NCBI RefSeq assembly: GCF_000512695.2
Contig: NZ_AZRW02000023.1
Location: 25,791-89,790 of the forward strand
DNA: 64,000 nucleotides
Direction of reading: 5' to 3'
DNA from: Pseudomonas sp. QTF5
GTDB lineage: Bacteria; Pseudomonadota; Gammaproteobacteria; Pseudomonadales; Pseudomonadaceae
Notes under the pieces: model-generated
Seen by the model: only the letters and a program-made list of their open reading frames with translations
Told to the model about the DNA's origin: nothing
Database searches by the model: none
Part shown: positions 8,629-16,526 of the stretch, one piece after another
How the letters are laid out: each line of letters opens with the position of its first letter
How positions within the stretch are numbered: the stretch's first letter is position 1
Program-made: the position numbers and the translations under genes

Positions 8629-10683
8629 TTAAAGGGTCTTGATGACATTGACCGAGATGGTTTCCGAGATTTCACCGAACGACATCACGTCCAGTTCACG
8701 GAATTTCCCCTCGATCAGTTTCTTGATGTAGCGCCGCACATCGACCGAACACAGCACCACCATGTCCTTGTGTGGAATGTGCAAGCTGTCCAGGCCGACG
8801 CTGAGTCGGTCCATCAGTTCTTCTGCGTCAGCCGGTTCCAGATTGACGAAACTGCCGCCCGAGGTTTGCCGGATACCCTTGCGCACCACGTCTTCAAATT
8901 CCGGCGACAGCAGCAGCACGCGTAGGTCATTGCCATGGGCGAACTTGTTACTGATGTAGCGCGCCATCGCGCCGCGCACGTGTTCGACCAGCACCAGCAC
9001 GTCCTTTTCCCGCGATGCCCAATGGGCCAGCGATTCCAGAATCAACTTCATGTTGCGCACGGAAATGCGCTCGCCGATCAGTCGCTGCAGGACCTCGGCA
9101 ATCTTTTGCACAGTGACGTGGCGGTACACTTCCTTCAGCAGATCGGGATAGCGGCTTTCCATCTCGTCAAGCAGCTGTTTGGTTTCCTGCACCCCGAAAA
9201 ACTCCTGGATGTTGCGTGCCAGCAACGTCACCAGACAGCGGTAGCACTCGTCGTAGGCCGGGCGCAGTTGGTAACCCAATTGCTGCACCCGCTCCTTGTC
9301 GTCGGCGTTGATCCAGATGCCGCCCGACCGGTTACTGTCGGTGCCGCGCACCAGCGCGAAACCCATGGGTTCGAGGTCGGGTGAATAGTCGAGCAGGCGC
9401 CAATGATCGAAATGGATGTCGAACTGATCGGCGCGCACTTCGTTGATCAGCACGGCGATTTGGTGAGGCGGCAAGGTGTCACTGGCGCGTAATAGAGGCT
9501 CGGGGATTCGCAGCCCGTAATCGACAAAGAACTGGCTGCGAAAGCGCGCCATCAATCGAGCGTCTTTCAACTCGCCCAGGCGCGCGGTCGGCACCAGCAG
9601 CATCAAGGCGATGGTCTCGGTGGCGATGCTGTCGACGTCGTCCAGCAAACCCAGCTCGGTGTTCGCTTCATCAGGTGCTGGCAGGTTCCCGCGCGCTTCG
9701 CCAGACTGGCCCGCAACCCTGGAAGCCTTGCGATGCCGGAAAAACACCACCAGCCCCAGCACGCCGGCAATCGGCAAAAACGTCATCAACGGGAAACCCG
9801 GCAGCAGGCCAACGCCCACCGCCAGCAACGCGGTCACGCCCAGAACGAAGGGGTTGCCCAACATTTGGGCGAGCATGTTGCGGCCCAGATTGTTGTCATC
9901 GCCGTTCACGCGGGTCACGATGAAACCGGCGCCGATGGCAATCAGCAGCGCGGGGATCTGTGCCACCAGACCATCACCGATGGTCAGCAAGGTATAGGTC
10001 GACAGCGCGCTGGACATGTCCATGCCCATCTGCCCGACCCCGATGGCCATGCCACCAATGAAGTTGACGAAGATGATGATGATGCCGGCAATTGCATCGC
10101 CCTTGATGAACTTCATCGCGCCGTCGAATGAGCCGTACAACTGGCTTTCACGTTCCAGCACGCTGCGTTTTTCCCGGGCCTCTTCGGCACTGATCGCGCC
10201 GGCCTTGAGGTCGCCGTCAATACTCATCTGCTTGCCCGGCATGCCGTCCAAGGAAAAGCGCGCCGCCACCTCGGCCACCCGCTCCGACCCCTTGGTGATC
10301 ACGATGAATTGAACAATGGTGACGATGGAGAAAATCACAAAGCCCACCACCAGGCTTTCACCGATCACGAATTCGCCGAACGAGGCGATGATGTCCCCGG
10401 CGTCGGCCTGGCTCAGAATCAATCGGCTCGTACTGATCGACAGCGCCAGGCGGAACAGCGTGGTCAGCAGCAGCAAGGCCGGAAACGTCGAATAGCTGAG
10501 GATGCGTTCGATGTAGAACGACCCCATGAACACCAGCAGCGAAATGACAATGTTCAGGCCGATGAGAAAATCCACCAGCACGGTCGGCAGTGGAATGATC
10601 AGCATGGCGATGATCATCACCATCAGCGTCAGGATCAGCAGTTCGGGGCGCGCGCTGACGTTGCGCAAAAAGATATTGAGCAT
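8629..10683 (-). CDS. invA: Type III export gate protein, InvA/SctV
   Basis: 684 residues, matching Salmonella InvA (685). The first ~320 residues contain about eight membrane helices and the FHIPEP-family signatures TLFRLALSISTSRLIL, FVITKG-like IVITKGSERVAEVAARFSLD and MPGKQMSID. The remainder is the cytoplasmic nonameric-ring domain (ARNIQEFFGVQETKQLLDEME). It is the major export gate that receives chaperone-substrate complexes. A 24-bp gap separates it from invE and 13 bp from invB. Confidence 0.98.
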   Translation of the reverse strand: MLNIFLRNVSARPELLILTLMVMIIAMLIIPLPTVLVDFLIGLNIVISLLVFMGSFYIERILSYSTFPALLLLTTLFRLALSISTSRLILSQADAGDIIASFGEFVIGESLVVGFVIFSIVTIVQFIVITKGSERVAEVAARFSLDGMPGKQMSIDGDLKAGAISAEEAREKRSVLERESQLYGSFDGAMKFIKGDAIAGIIIIFVNFIGGMAIGVGQMGMDMSSALSTYTLLTIGDGLVAQIPALLIAIGAGFIVTRVNGDDNNLGRNMLAQMLGNPFVLGVTALLAVGVGLLPGFPLMTFLPIAGVLGLVVFFRHRKASRVAGQSGEARGNLPAPDEANTELGLLDDVDSIATETIALMLLVPTARLGELKDARLMARFRSQFFVDYGLRIPEPLLRASDTLPPHQIAVLINEVRADQFDIHFDHWRLLDYSPDLEPMGFALVRGTDSNRSGGIWINADDKERVQQLGYQLRPAYDECYRCLVTLLARNIQEFFGVQETKQLLDEMESRYPDLLKEVYRHVTVQKIAEVLQRLIGERISVRNMKLILESLAHWASREKDVLVLVEHVRGAMARYISNKFAHGNDLRVLLLSPEFEDVVRKGIRQTSGGSFVNLEPADAEELMDRLSVGLDSLHIPHKDMVVLCSVDVRRYIKKLIEGKFRELDVMSFGEISETISVNVIKTL

Positions 10684-10707
10684 GAAAAGTTCAGATTCCT
10701 GGAAACG

Positions 10708-11811
10708 TCATGAACCGCCGGCGAGGTGTCGCCGTTCGATGTTTTCATGAGCAAAAGCGATGTCGGCCAAATGGCAGAACTGTTGCGCCAGGCGTTGCGG
10801 CGCTTCTTCATCGCAAAATAATTCGTGTGGCAATTGCAGGCACACGCCTCGCAGCACCTGCAGCAGCATTGAACGTTCGCGGTGCGCAATCAGCACGACG
10901 CTTTCACCCAATGCGCCGAGCAATAACTGGTCGAGTTCGTCGGGGTAGGTCAACAGGCCCAGCAGAAACACCAGCCAATCAGTCTCTCGAGCGTTGTGCC
11001 GACAGACCCATTGATCGCCAATCAAGCTGTCGATGAACACAGCTTCGGCCGAGCGCAGACGCTTGAGCCCGGTCAATCTGGCCAGCAAGTGGCCAAACTC
11101 CTGGCGTGAGCAACTGGGGTCCTGGGCGCTGATGTCGGTCAGCAGCGCCGCTTCGATGAAGGCCAGTACGTTCATGCGCTGGGGCGCGCCAAACAAAGCG
11201 ATCCAGTCCTGATAGCAACTGACCGGCCCTTCGTCCGATTCCAGAAAGTCACGGTAGGCTTCGCGCAGCAATCCCGCCCGTACCGTAAGCGCCGCGCCGA
11301 ACAACCTGGCTTTCAAGGCGGCGTTGATTCCGGCTTTCATGCGTTTGGGCGAGGCTTGGTCAATCACCGTTTGCAGCAGGGTTTCGAGTCGCTGGCGGGT
11401 GCCTGCATCGAGCTTCTTGCGGCGCAATAACTCACGCAGCACCAGCGCCAGGTCACTGTCGTCGGGAAACAGTTTGCGTGCCATCTGCAGCAACCAGGCA
11501 ACGGGTCTGTCGGCCAGGCGCGCCAGACTGAGCACTTGCCGGGCCTTGGGCACGGTGTCGTCTTCAAGCACCCTTTCGAAGCTGTCAGTCAAGGACTCGG
11601 ACTTGAGCTCAAAATGCCGCCGGCTCCGGAACTGTGCCATGGCCGCCGACATTTCATCGCTGATCTGCACCAGGCGTTGCGTGAGCGCAACCGTACCGCT
11701 TTCCTCGACATCAATGTCGACATTGGCTTGAGGCTGAGGCTGCTCTGCGGCCTTTTCGGCGTTCAGCCGCGCCTGAGCCGCGCGCCCCCCCGAGGAAATG
11801 GTCGGCAGCAT
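10708..11811 (-). CDS. invE: Type III gatekeeper, InvE/MxiC (SctW)
   Basis: About 367 residues from ATG at 11811, which overlaps the invG stop by one base (TGATG); GTG at 11814 is an alternative. All-helical TyeA/SepL/InvE-like protein: FELKSESLTDSFERVL in the N-terminal part, RRKKLDAGTRQRLETLLQ in the middle and a C-terminal half with GLLREAYRDFLESDEGPVSCY. The family sits at the export gate and blocks effector release until translocators are out. Position between invG and invA is exactly as in SPI-1. Confidence 0.92.
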   Translation of the reverse strand: MLPTISSGGRAAQARLNAEKAAEQPQPQANVDIDVEESGTVALTQRLVQISDEMSAAMAQFRSRRHFELKSESLTDSFERVLEDDTVPKARQVLSLARLADRPVAWLLQMARKLFPDDSDLALVLRELLRRKKLDAGTRQRLETLLQTVIDQASPKRMKAGINAALKARLFGAALTVRAGLLREAYRDFLESDEGPVSCYQDWIALFGAPQRMNVLAFIEAALLTDISAQDPSCSRQEFGHLLARLTGLKRLRSAEAVFIDSLIGDQWVCRHNARETDWLVFLLGLLTYPDELDQLLLGALGESVVLIAHRERSMLLQVLRGVCLQLPHELFCDEEAPQRLAQQFCHLADIAFAHENIERRHLAGGS

Positions 11812-13466
11812 CACTTCTGTTCCGCGCGAAAGTAGGCCCGACGCACGCGTTCATGCTGCTCCGGTGTCATCAGGCGAGTACCCGGGTCGACGGCTTCCGG
11901 CTCCCATGCCGCGCGAATTTCCTTGGGCTGGATCAGAAACACCCGCACCGTATTCGCCGAGCGGCTCTGCCGGTAGCTGAACAGGCGACCGATCCAGGGT
12001 ATCGAACCCAGCACCGGAATCCGTCCGACCTGCTCGCTGTGGTCATCCCGGGTAAAACCGCCGACCAACAGGCTTTTGCCCGGCGGCACCCGCGCCACGG
12101 TGCTGATGCGTGTGCGGCCGACCATCGGCAGAGCGTTCGGCTGCTCGCCGGCGTCTGGGCGCTCGACTTCGTTACCGTCTTCGATGTTGAGCGACATTTC
12201 GATTTCGTCCGCCTGGGCGAAACGCGGCAACACATTCACCAACGTGCCATACGTCACGTGTTGCAGGTCGACACTGCGCTCGCCAACCAAAGGTGCGTAA
12301 AACGTCCGGTTGTTGTCGAAGATCGCCGGCACGTTTTCCTGGGTCAGAATCACCGGTCGCGCGACCACATTGGCTCGGCTGGTACGCTCCAGCGCCATGA
12401 CCTTGGTCACGAAAGATGCGCCATCAAGCGTGGTCGCCGAGCCCGCATTGAGCGACGCCGCAAACTGTCCGCCCGCCTTCAACGAGCCCTGCCATTCGAT
12501 GCCCAGCTGGTTGAGTTCGTCCTTGTGCAAATCAATGATCCACAACGACAACTCCACATGACGCTTGGCGGTGTCCAAAGCGCTCACCAGGTTCTCGATG
12601 AAGCGCACCTGTTCCGGCAGCCCCTTGATCAGCAGACTATTGGTGTCGGGGTAGGCCACCACTCGAATGTTCCCCGCCGCCGCCTCCCGCGCAAGAATCC
12701 GCGGGGCCGTCGGGTCATCGGCTGAAGGCGCAGTGGCCAATCCTTCCAGGGGAAACGCCGGCATCAACCCTGAGGACTTCTGTGCTGTGGTTTGTGCAAT
12801 CAGCGGTTCCACCTCGGCCTGCTCGCCACGCAGCAGTTGCTCGATCACCGTCGCCAGTCCGGGGATGGTCACCTTTTCATCGCGCAGCTCGTATTTGCGA
12901 TCACCTACAAAGGTGTTCTGTACCTGAATAACGCCAATCTGCTGCTTGCCCAATAACAAGTCAGAGCGCTGGTTATCCATCAAGTGTGCGGTTTGAAGCA
13001 CCAGGTCGACATAGATCGGCGGCCCGGAAATGTGGAAGGTGCGCAAGCCATCGTTGCGCAATGGATAACGGGCGTCATGCAATCCGGACTGCGTCAGGAA
13101 TGACTTGAGCCTGGCCACTGAAAGCGTTTGCAGCGACGCCATGGAGCTTTTGATTTCGGCGGCGTCATACACGTAGATCGCCTGGCCATCGCTGTACCAG
13201 ATCAGGCCCATCCGGGCGGTGATCCGCTCTAAGGTCGTTTGCGCCGATCCCAGGTCGAATTCACCGGAAATCCGTTTGGCCGCGGCCGCCTTGCTGACGA
13301 TGACCGGCTTGCCCAGCGGCCCCGACAGTTCTGTGAAAAACGTGCGCACGCTCTGCTCACGCGCCACGTAAGTCTCGGCTTGAGCCTGCACGGAAATAGG
13401 GACGAAAACCAATACGGAGCTCATTAGTATCGGTACGAAACGCAGCGCAACGGAATGAACGCTCAT
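11811..13466 (-). CDS. invG: Type III outer-membrane secretin, InvG/MxiD (SctC)
   Basis: 551 residues from ATG at 13466, chosen because it begins a clear signal peptide (VALRFVPILMSSVLVFVPIS, cleavage after AQA). N0/N1/N3-type periplasmic domains follow, including YPDTNSLLIKGLPEQVRFIE. The secretin domain has NVVARPVILTQENVPAIFDN and ends with the family signature GRIPVLGSIPWIGRLF. It forms the outer-membrane ring. No InvH-like pilotin gene is adjacent. It starts 4 bases after invF. Confidence 0.97.
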   Translation of the reverse strand: MSVHSVALRFVPILMSSVLVFVPISVQAQAETYVAREQSVRTFFTELSGPLGKPVIVSKAAAAKRISGEFDLGSAQTTLERITARMGLIWYSDGQAIYVYDAAEIKSSMASLQTLSVARLKSFLTQSGLHDARYPLRNDGLRTFHISGPPIYVDLVLQTAHLMDNQRSDLLLGKQQIGVIQVQNTFVGDRKYELRDEKVTIPGLATVIEQLLRGEQAEVEPLIAQTTAQKSSGLMPAFPLEGLATAPSADDPTAPRILAREAAAGNIRVVAYPDTNSLLIKGLPEQVRFIENLVSALDTAKRHVELSLWIIDLHKDELNQLGIEWQGSLKAGGQFAASLNAGSATTLDGASFVTKVMALERTSRANVVARPVILTQENVPAIFDNNRTFYAPLVGERSVDLQHVTYGTLVNVLPRFAQADEIEMSLNIEDGNEVERPDAGEQPNALPMVGRTRISTVARVPPGKSLLVGGFTRDDHSEQVGRIPVLGSIPWIGRLFSYRQSRSANTVRVFLIQPKEIRAAWEPEAVDPGTRLMTPEQHERVRRAYFRAEQK

Positions 13467-13470
13467 CGAC

Positions 13471-14208
13471 TCACTTGCTTGAAAGGTAGGTGATATCCGC
13501 AAGGCTGCTGGGCGAGAAACCCATCAGCTCACGAACTTCCTTGGAAAAATGCGAAGAAGAGGCAAAGCCGAACTCCAGCGCCACATCCGTCAGCGAACCG
13601 TTCTTCAGGTTCATGTTCAGCAGCGCCTGGGCCGTGCGCCAACCGCGCAATGCTGGCTTGGCCGCAGTGCCCAGCGCCTGGCGGCACAGGCGTCGAAAGT
13701 GCGACACCGACACGCCATAGCGCTGCGCCAGTGCGCTCAACTTTTCGCTGTGACTGCCTTGCTCCAACAGAAACCGCACCAACCCGTAGCTTTCGTTGTG
13801 GCGCAACTGACTGGCGAAGGTCCGATAGGGCAAACCACCGCCCAGCGCCTGCTGGATGTACCAGCGCTCAAGGGCTTTATTGGACTGGAGGGTTTCATAA
13901 GCCACTGGCAAGGTGGCCCACGGTTGCGCGCATGTGCCTTGATCGTGCAGCGCACTGCTCACATCGAAGAAGACCTGTAATTTCACCAGAGGCGCTTCGG
14001 ACAACTTCATGACCTCAACGCGACCGCCGCTCACGTGGATCACTCGATCCAGCGCGATCAGGCCTTCCCAACCGACTGGCAGCCAACAGCACGCCGCAGA
14101 ATTCGCAGAGGCCAGACGCACGGGGTTTTCGACGACGCGTAGATGCAACAGACGCTCGTCGAGGTGAACTTCAGGGAACGCTGTGGCACAAAGTGGTTCG
14201 ATCTGCAC
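13471..14208 (-). CDS. invF: AraC-family T3SS regulator, InvF/MxiE-like
   Basis: 245 residues from a GTG start at 14208, supported by AAGGAG 6-7 bases upstream. The C-terminal ~100 residues are an AraC double helix-turn-helix: LSALAQRYGVSVSHFRRLC and LTDVALEFGFASSSHFSKEVRELMGFSPS. The N-terminal half resembles no named sensor domain. First gene of the T3SS run, as invF is in SPI-1, where it activates sicA-sip with SicA as cofactor; that role here is inferred. Its start lies only 90 bases from the divergent nasS sigma-54 promoter. Confidence 0.9.
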   Translation of the reverse strand: MQIEPLCATAFPEVHLDERLLHLRVVENPVRLASANSAACCWLPVGWEGLIALDRVIHVSGGRVEVMKLSEAPLVKLQVFFDVSSALHDQGTCAQPWATLPVAYETLQSNKALERWYIQQALGGGLPYRTFASQLRHNESYGLVRFLLEQGSHSEKLSALAQRYGVSVSHFRRLCRQALGTAAKPALRGWRTAQALLNMNLKNGSLTDVALEFGFASSSHFSKEVRELMGFSPSSLADITYLSSK

Positions 14209-14297
14209 ATCGGTCTCCTTGGCAACCTGGTTGATGTGGTCGACAGGATGAAAGACGCGGCGTATCGAATCCTGATGAAATGCTGATGGGACGCAGC

Positions 14298-14313
14298 TGG
14301 CATATGCCTTGCA
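14298..14313 (+). promoter_or_regulatory. Sigma-54 (RpoN) promoter of nasST
   Basis: TGGCATATGCCTTGCA matches the -24/-12 consensus TGGCAC-N5-TTGCA, with GG at 14299-14300 and GC at 14311-14312, exactly 12 bases apart. Transcription should start near 14324, just before the leader hairpins. Nitrogen-controlled transcription through NtrC is expected from family knowledge; no NtrC site was defined. Confidence 0.75.
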
Positions 14314-14330
14314 CTGCCCCTGTCATCAGC

Positions 14331-14418
14331 ACTCATGCCAACGACGGGATGAGTCGAAAGACAAAGGCGTCGTCACAAGGCTTTGCTCACGCGAAAGCCT
14401 GGGACGACGTTTTTTTTT
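14331..14418 (+). ncRNA. ANTAR-target antitermination leader of nasST
   Basis: Two hexaloop hairpins followed by a terminator. Hairpin 1 (14331-14354) has a nine-pair stem with one G-G mismatch and loop AACGAC. Hairpin 2 (14360-14371) has a short stem with loop AAAGGC. Both loops carry A at position 1 and G at position 4, the ANTAR recognition rule. The right arm of hairpin 2 is also the left arm of the terminator, CGTCGTC (14368-14374) with GACGACG (14403-14409), enclosing an inner stem and ending in nine T. The two folds exclude each other, so NasT binding would prevent termination before nasS. Confidence 0.8.
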
Positions 14419-14433
14419 GGAAGGTGTTCAGGC

Positions 14434-15645
14434 ATGAATGAAACCACAGCCGGCCCACTGGCCTGGGTCAACGGCAGCGATGCCCCGGAAAAAACCGAAA
14501 TCAATCTCGGCTTCATGGCCCTGAGCGACTGCGCTTCAGTGGTGGTCGCCGCCACCCAGGGCTTCGCCCAGCCCTACGGCCTTACCCTTAATCTCAAGCG
14601 CCAGACGTCGTGGGCCAACCTACGGGACAAACTGGTCAGCGGCGAACTCGACGCCGCCCACAGCCTGTACGGTCTGATTTACGCCGTGCACCTGGGCATC
14701 GGCGGCGTAGCCTCCACCGACATGGCCGTACTCATGGGTCTTAACCAGAACGGCCAGAGCATCAACCTCTCCCACGGTTTGCAAGCCCTGGACGTGACCA
14801 GTCCTGAAGCACTGGACCGACATGTGCACCAAAGTCGCCCAAAACTGACCTTCGCTCAGACATTTCCCACAGGCACCCACGCCATGTGGCTGTATTACTG
14901 GCTGGCGAGTCAGGGCATTCATCCGTTGCAGGATGTCGACAGCGTGGTGGTGCCGCCGCCGCAAATGGTCGCGCACCTGCAAGCCGGGCGCATCGACGGT
15001 TTCTGCGTCGGCGAGCCGTGGGCTGCCAGCGCGGTGCAACAGAATCTCGGGTTTACGATGGCCACCAGCCAGACCCTTTGGCCCGATCACCCGGAAAAAG
15101 TCCTCGGCTGCACCCGCGCCTTCGTCGAGCAATACCCCAACACCGCACGGGCATTGGTGATGGCGATCCTCGAAGCCAGCCGATTCATCGAAGCCAGCCG
15201 CGAAAATCGCCGCAGCACCGCGCAACTGTTGAGTGCGCCTGAGTATCTGGATGCACCGCTCGATTGCATCGAACCACGCTTGCTCGGTGACTACGCCGAT
15301 GGCCTGGGCAATCGCTGGCAAGACCCGCACGCGATGCGTTTCCACGGTGACGGCGAGGTCAATCTGCCGTATTTGTCCGATGGCATGTGGTTCATGACCC
15401 AATTCCGGCGCTGGGGTTTGTTGCGTGGCGACCCGGACTATCTCGGCGTGGCCCGTCAGGTCCAGCAACTAGACTTATACCGTGAGGCCGCCACCGGGGT
15501 CGGTGTGCCCGCCCGGAGTCAGGAAATGCGCAGCAGTCAACTGATCGACGGCAAAGTCTGGGACGGCTCGGACCCGGCCGGCTATGCCCGCAGCTTCACG
15601 CTGCACGCCATGAGCGGCAGCGCTCCCCTTCTCGCCAGCCGCTGA
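14434..15645 (+). CDS. nasS: Nitrate/nitrite sensor NasS (cytoplasmic NrtA-like)
   Basis: 403 residues from ATG at 14434 with GGAAGG ten bases upstream. Solute-binding fold of the NrtA/CmpA family without a signal peptide: EINLGFMALSDCASVVVA at the N-terminus, GELDAAHSLYGLIY, TFPTGTHAMWLYYWLASQGI and FCVGEPWAASAVQQ. NasS binds nitrate or nitrite and, without ligand, holds NasT inactive; it is not a transporter component. It lies 15 bases before nasT and behind its own leader. Confidence 0.94.
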   Translation: MNETTAGPLAWVNGSDAPEKTEINLGFMALSDCASVVVAATQGFAQPYGLTLNLKRQTSWANLRDKLVSGELDAAHSLYGLIYAVHLGIGGVASTDMAVLMGLNQNGQSINLSHGLQALDVTSPEALDRHVHQSRPKLTFAQTFPTGTHAMWLYYWLASQGIHPLQDVDSVVVPPPQMVAHLQAGRIDGFCVGEPWAASAVQQNLGFTMATSQTLWPDHPEKVLGCTRAFVEQYPNTARALVMAILEASRFIEASRENRRSTAQLLSAPEYLDAPLDCIEPRLLGDYADGLGNRWQDPHAMRFHGDGEVNLPYLSDGMWFMTQFRRWGLLRGDPDYLGVARQVQQLDLYREAATGVGVPARSQEMRSSQLIDGKVWDGSDPAGYARSFTLHAMSGSAPLLASR

Positions 15646-15660
15646 CAGGAGCCTGCGAAT

Positions 15661-16236
15661 ATGTTGCGTATCCTGCTGATCAACGACACCGCGAAAAAAG
15701 TCGGGCGTCTGAAGGCTGCCCTGACCGAAGCCGGGTTCGAGGTCATCGACGAGTCCGGCCTGACCATTGACCTGCCCGCGCGCGTCGAAACGGTGCGTCC
15801 GGACGTGATCCTGATCGATACCGAGTCACCGAGCCGCGATGTGATGGAGCAAGTGGTGCTGGTGACCCGCGACCAGCCGCGGCCGATCGTGATGTTCACC
15901 GACGAGCACGACCCCGGCGTGATGCGCCGGGCGATCAAGTCCGGCGTCAGTGCCTACATCGTCGAGGGCATTCACGCACAACGCTTGCAGCCGATTCTCG
16001 ACGTGGCCATGGCGCGCTTTGAAAGCGACCAGGCCCTGCGCGCGCAACTGCACGCCCGCGACCAGCAACTGGCCGAGCGCAAGCGCATCGAACTGGCCAA
16101 GGGGCTGCTGATGAAGATGAAGGACTGCAATGAAGAAGAGGCCTACACCCTGATGCGCCGCCAAGCCATGAGCCGCCAGCAGAAGCTGATACAGGTGGCG
16201 GAGCAGATTATTGCCATGAGTGAGTTGTTGGGCTGA
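15661..16236 (+). CDS. nasT: ANTAR antitermination regulator NasT
   Basis: 191 residues. Receiver-like N-terminal domain (MLRILLINDTAKKVGRLKAAL; PDVILIDTESPSRDVMEQV) and, from about residue 135, a C-terminal ANTAR RNA-binding domain with RKRIELAKGLLMKMKDCNEEEAY and the conserved ARG-like AMSRQQKLIQVAEQII. It binds paired hexaloop hairpins in leader RNA and prevents the terminator from forming. Three such leaders are present in this window, at 14331, 16341 and 19693. Confidence 0.96.
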   Translation: MLRILLINDTAKKVGRLKAALTEAGFEVIDESGLTIDLPARVETVRPDVILIDTESPSRDVMEQVVLVTRDQPRPIVMFTDEHDPGVMRRAIKSGVSAYIVEGIHAQRLQPILDVAMARFESDQALRAQLHARDQQLAERKRIELAKGLLMKMKDCNEEEAYTLMRRQAMSRQQKLIQVAEQIIAMSELLG

Positions 16237-16248
16237 CTGCCTTACCCC

Positions 16249-16278
16249 TGTGGCGAGGGAGCAAGCTCCCTCGCCACA
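16249..16278. terminator. Perfect 14-bp palindrome after nasT (REP-like)
   Basis: TGTGGCGAGGGAGC at 16249-16262 and its exact complement at 16265-16278 enclose AA. This is a common Pseudomonas intergenic palindrome. It lies 12 bases after the nasT stop and could end the nasST transcript or stabilise its 3' end; there is no T-run, so intrinsic termination is unproven. Confidence 0.55.
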
Positions 16279-16308
16279 ACAACCTCTATAGCCACAACCA
16301 CCGATTGT

Positions 16309-16324
16309 TGGCACAAATCTCGCT
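16309..16324 (+). promoter_or_regulatory. Sigma-54 promoter of nasA
   Basis: TGGCACAAATCTCGCT has a perfect -24 block (TGGCAC) and GC of the -12 block 12 bases later (GG 16310-16311, GC 16322-16323). The -12 element reads TCGC instead of TTGC. Its place just upstream of the leader hairpins, as at the other two nitrate units, supports it. Confidence 0.68.
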
Positions 16325-16340
16325 AAGTAAATCCCTGCAA

Positions 16341-16430
16341 GGTAACCAACGGCGGTTGCCCCACCTACGACAAAGACGTCGCTCACCTCATTCGCCCCCT
16401 GGCGGATCGGGTAGCGGCGTTTTTCCGTTT
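16341..16430 (+). ncRNA. ANTAR-target antitermination leader of nasA
   Basis: Hairpin 1 (16341-16360): GGTAACC pairs along its full length with GGTTGCC, with one G-U pair, around loop AACGGC. Hairpin 2 (16368-16381): CGAC/GTCG around loop AAAGAC. Both loops have A1 and G4. A terminator stem GACGTCGCT (16375-16383) with AGCGGCGTT (16413-16421), all nine positions paired, is followed by TTTCCGTTTT and takes over the right arm of hairpin 2. The gap to nasA (about 100 bases) leaves room for the ribosome site at 16515. Confidence 0.78.
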
Positions 16431-16526
16431 TGGCCCCAGAGACCGGGGCCGGTGGCGCGGCCTTTGTGGCGCCCCACCTGCAAGCTCATGACTCCTTCTT
16501 GATACGCCTGACAGCTGAGGTGCGCG

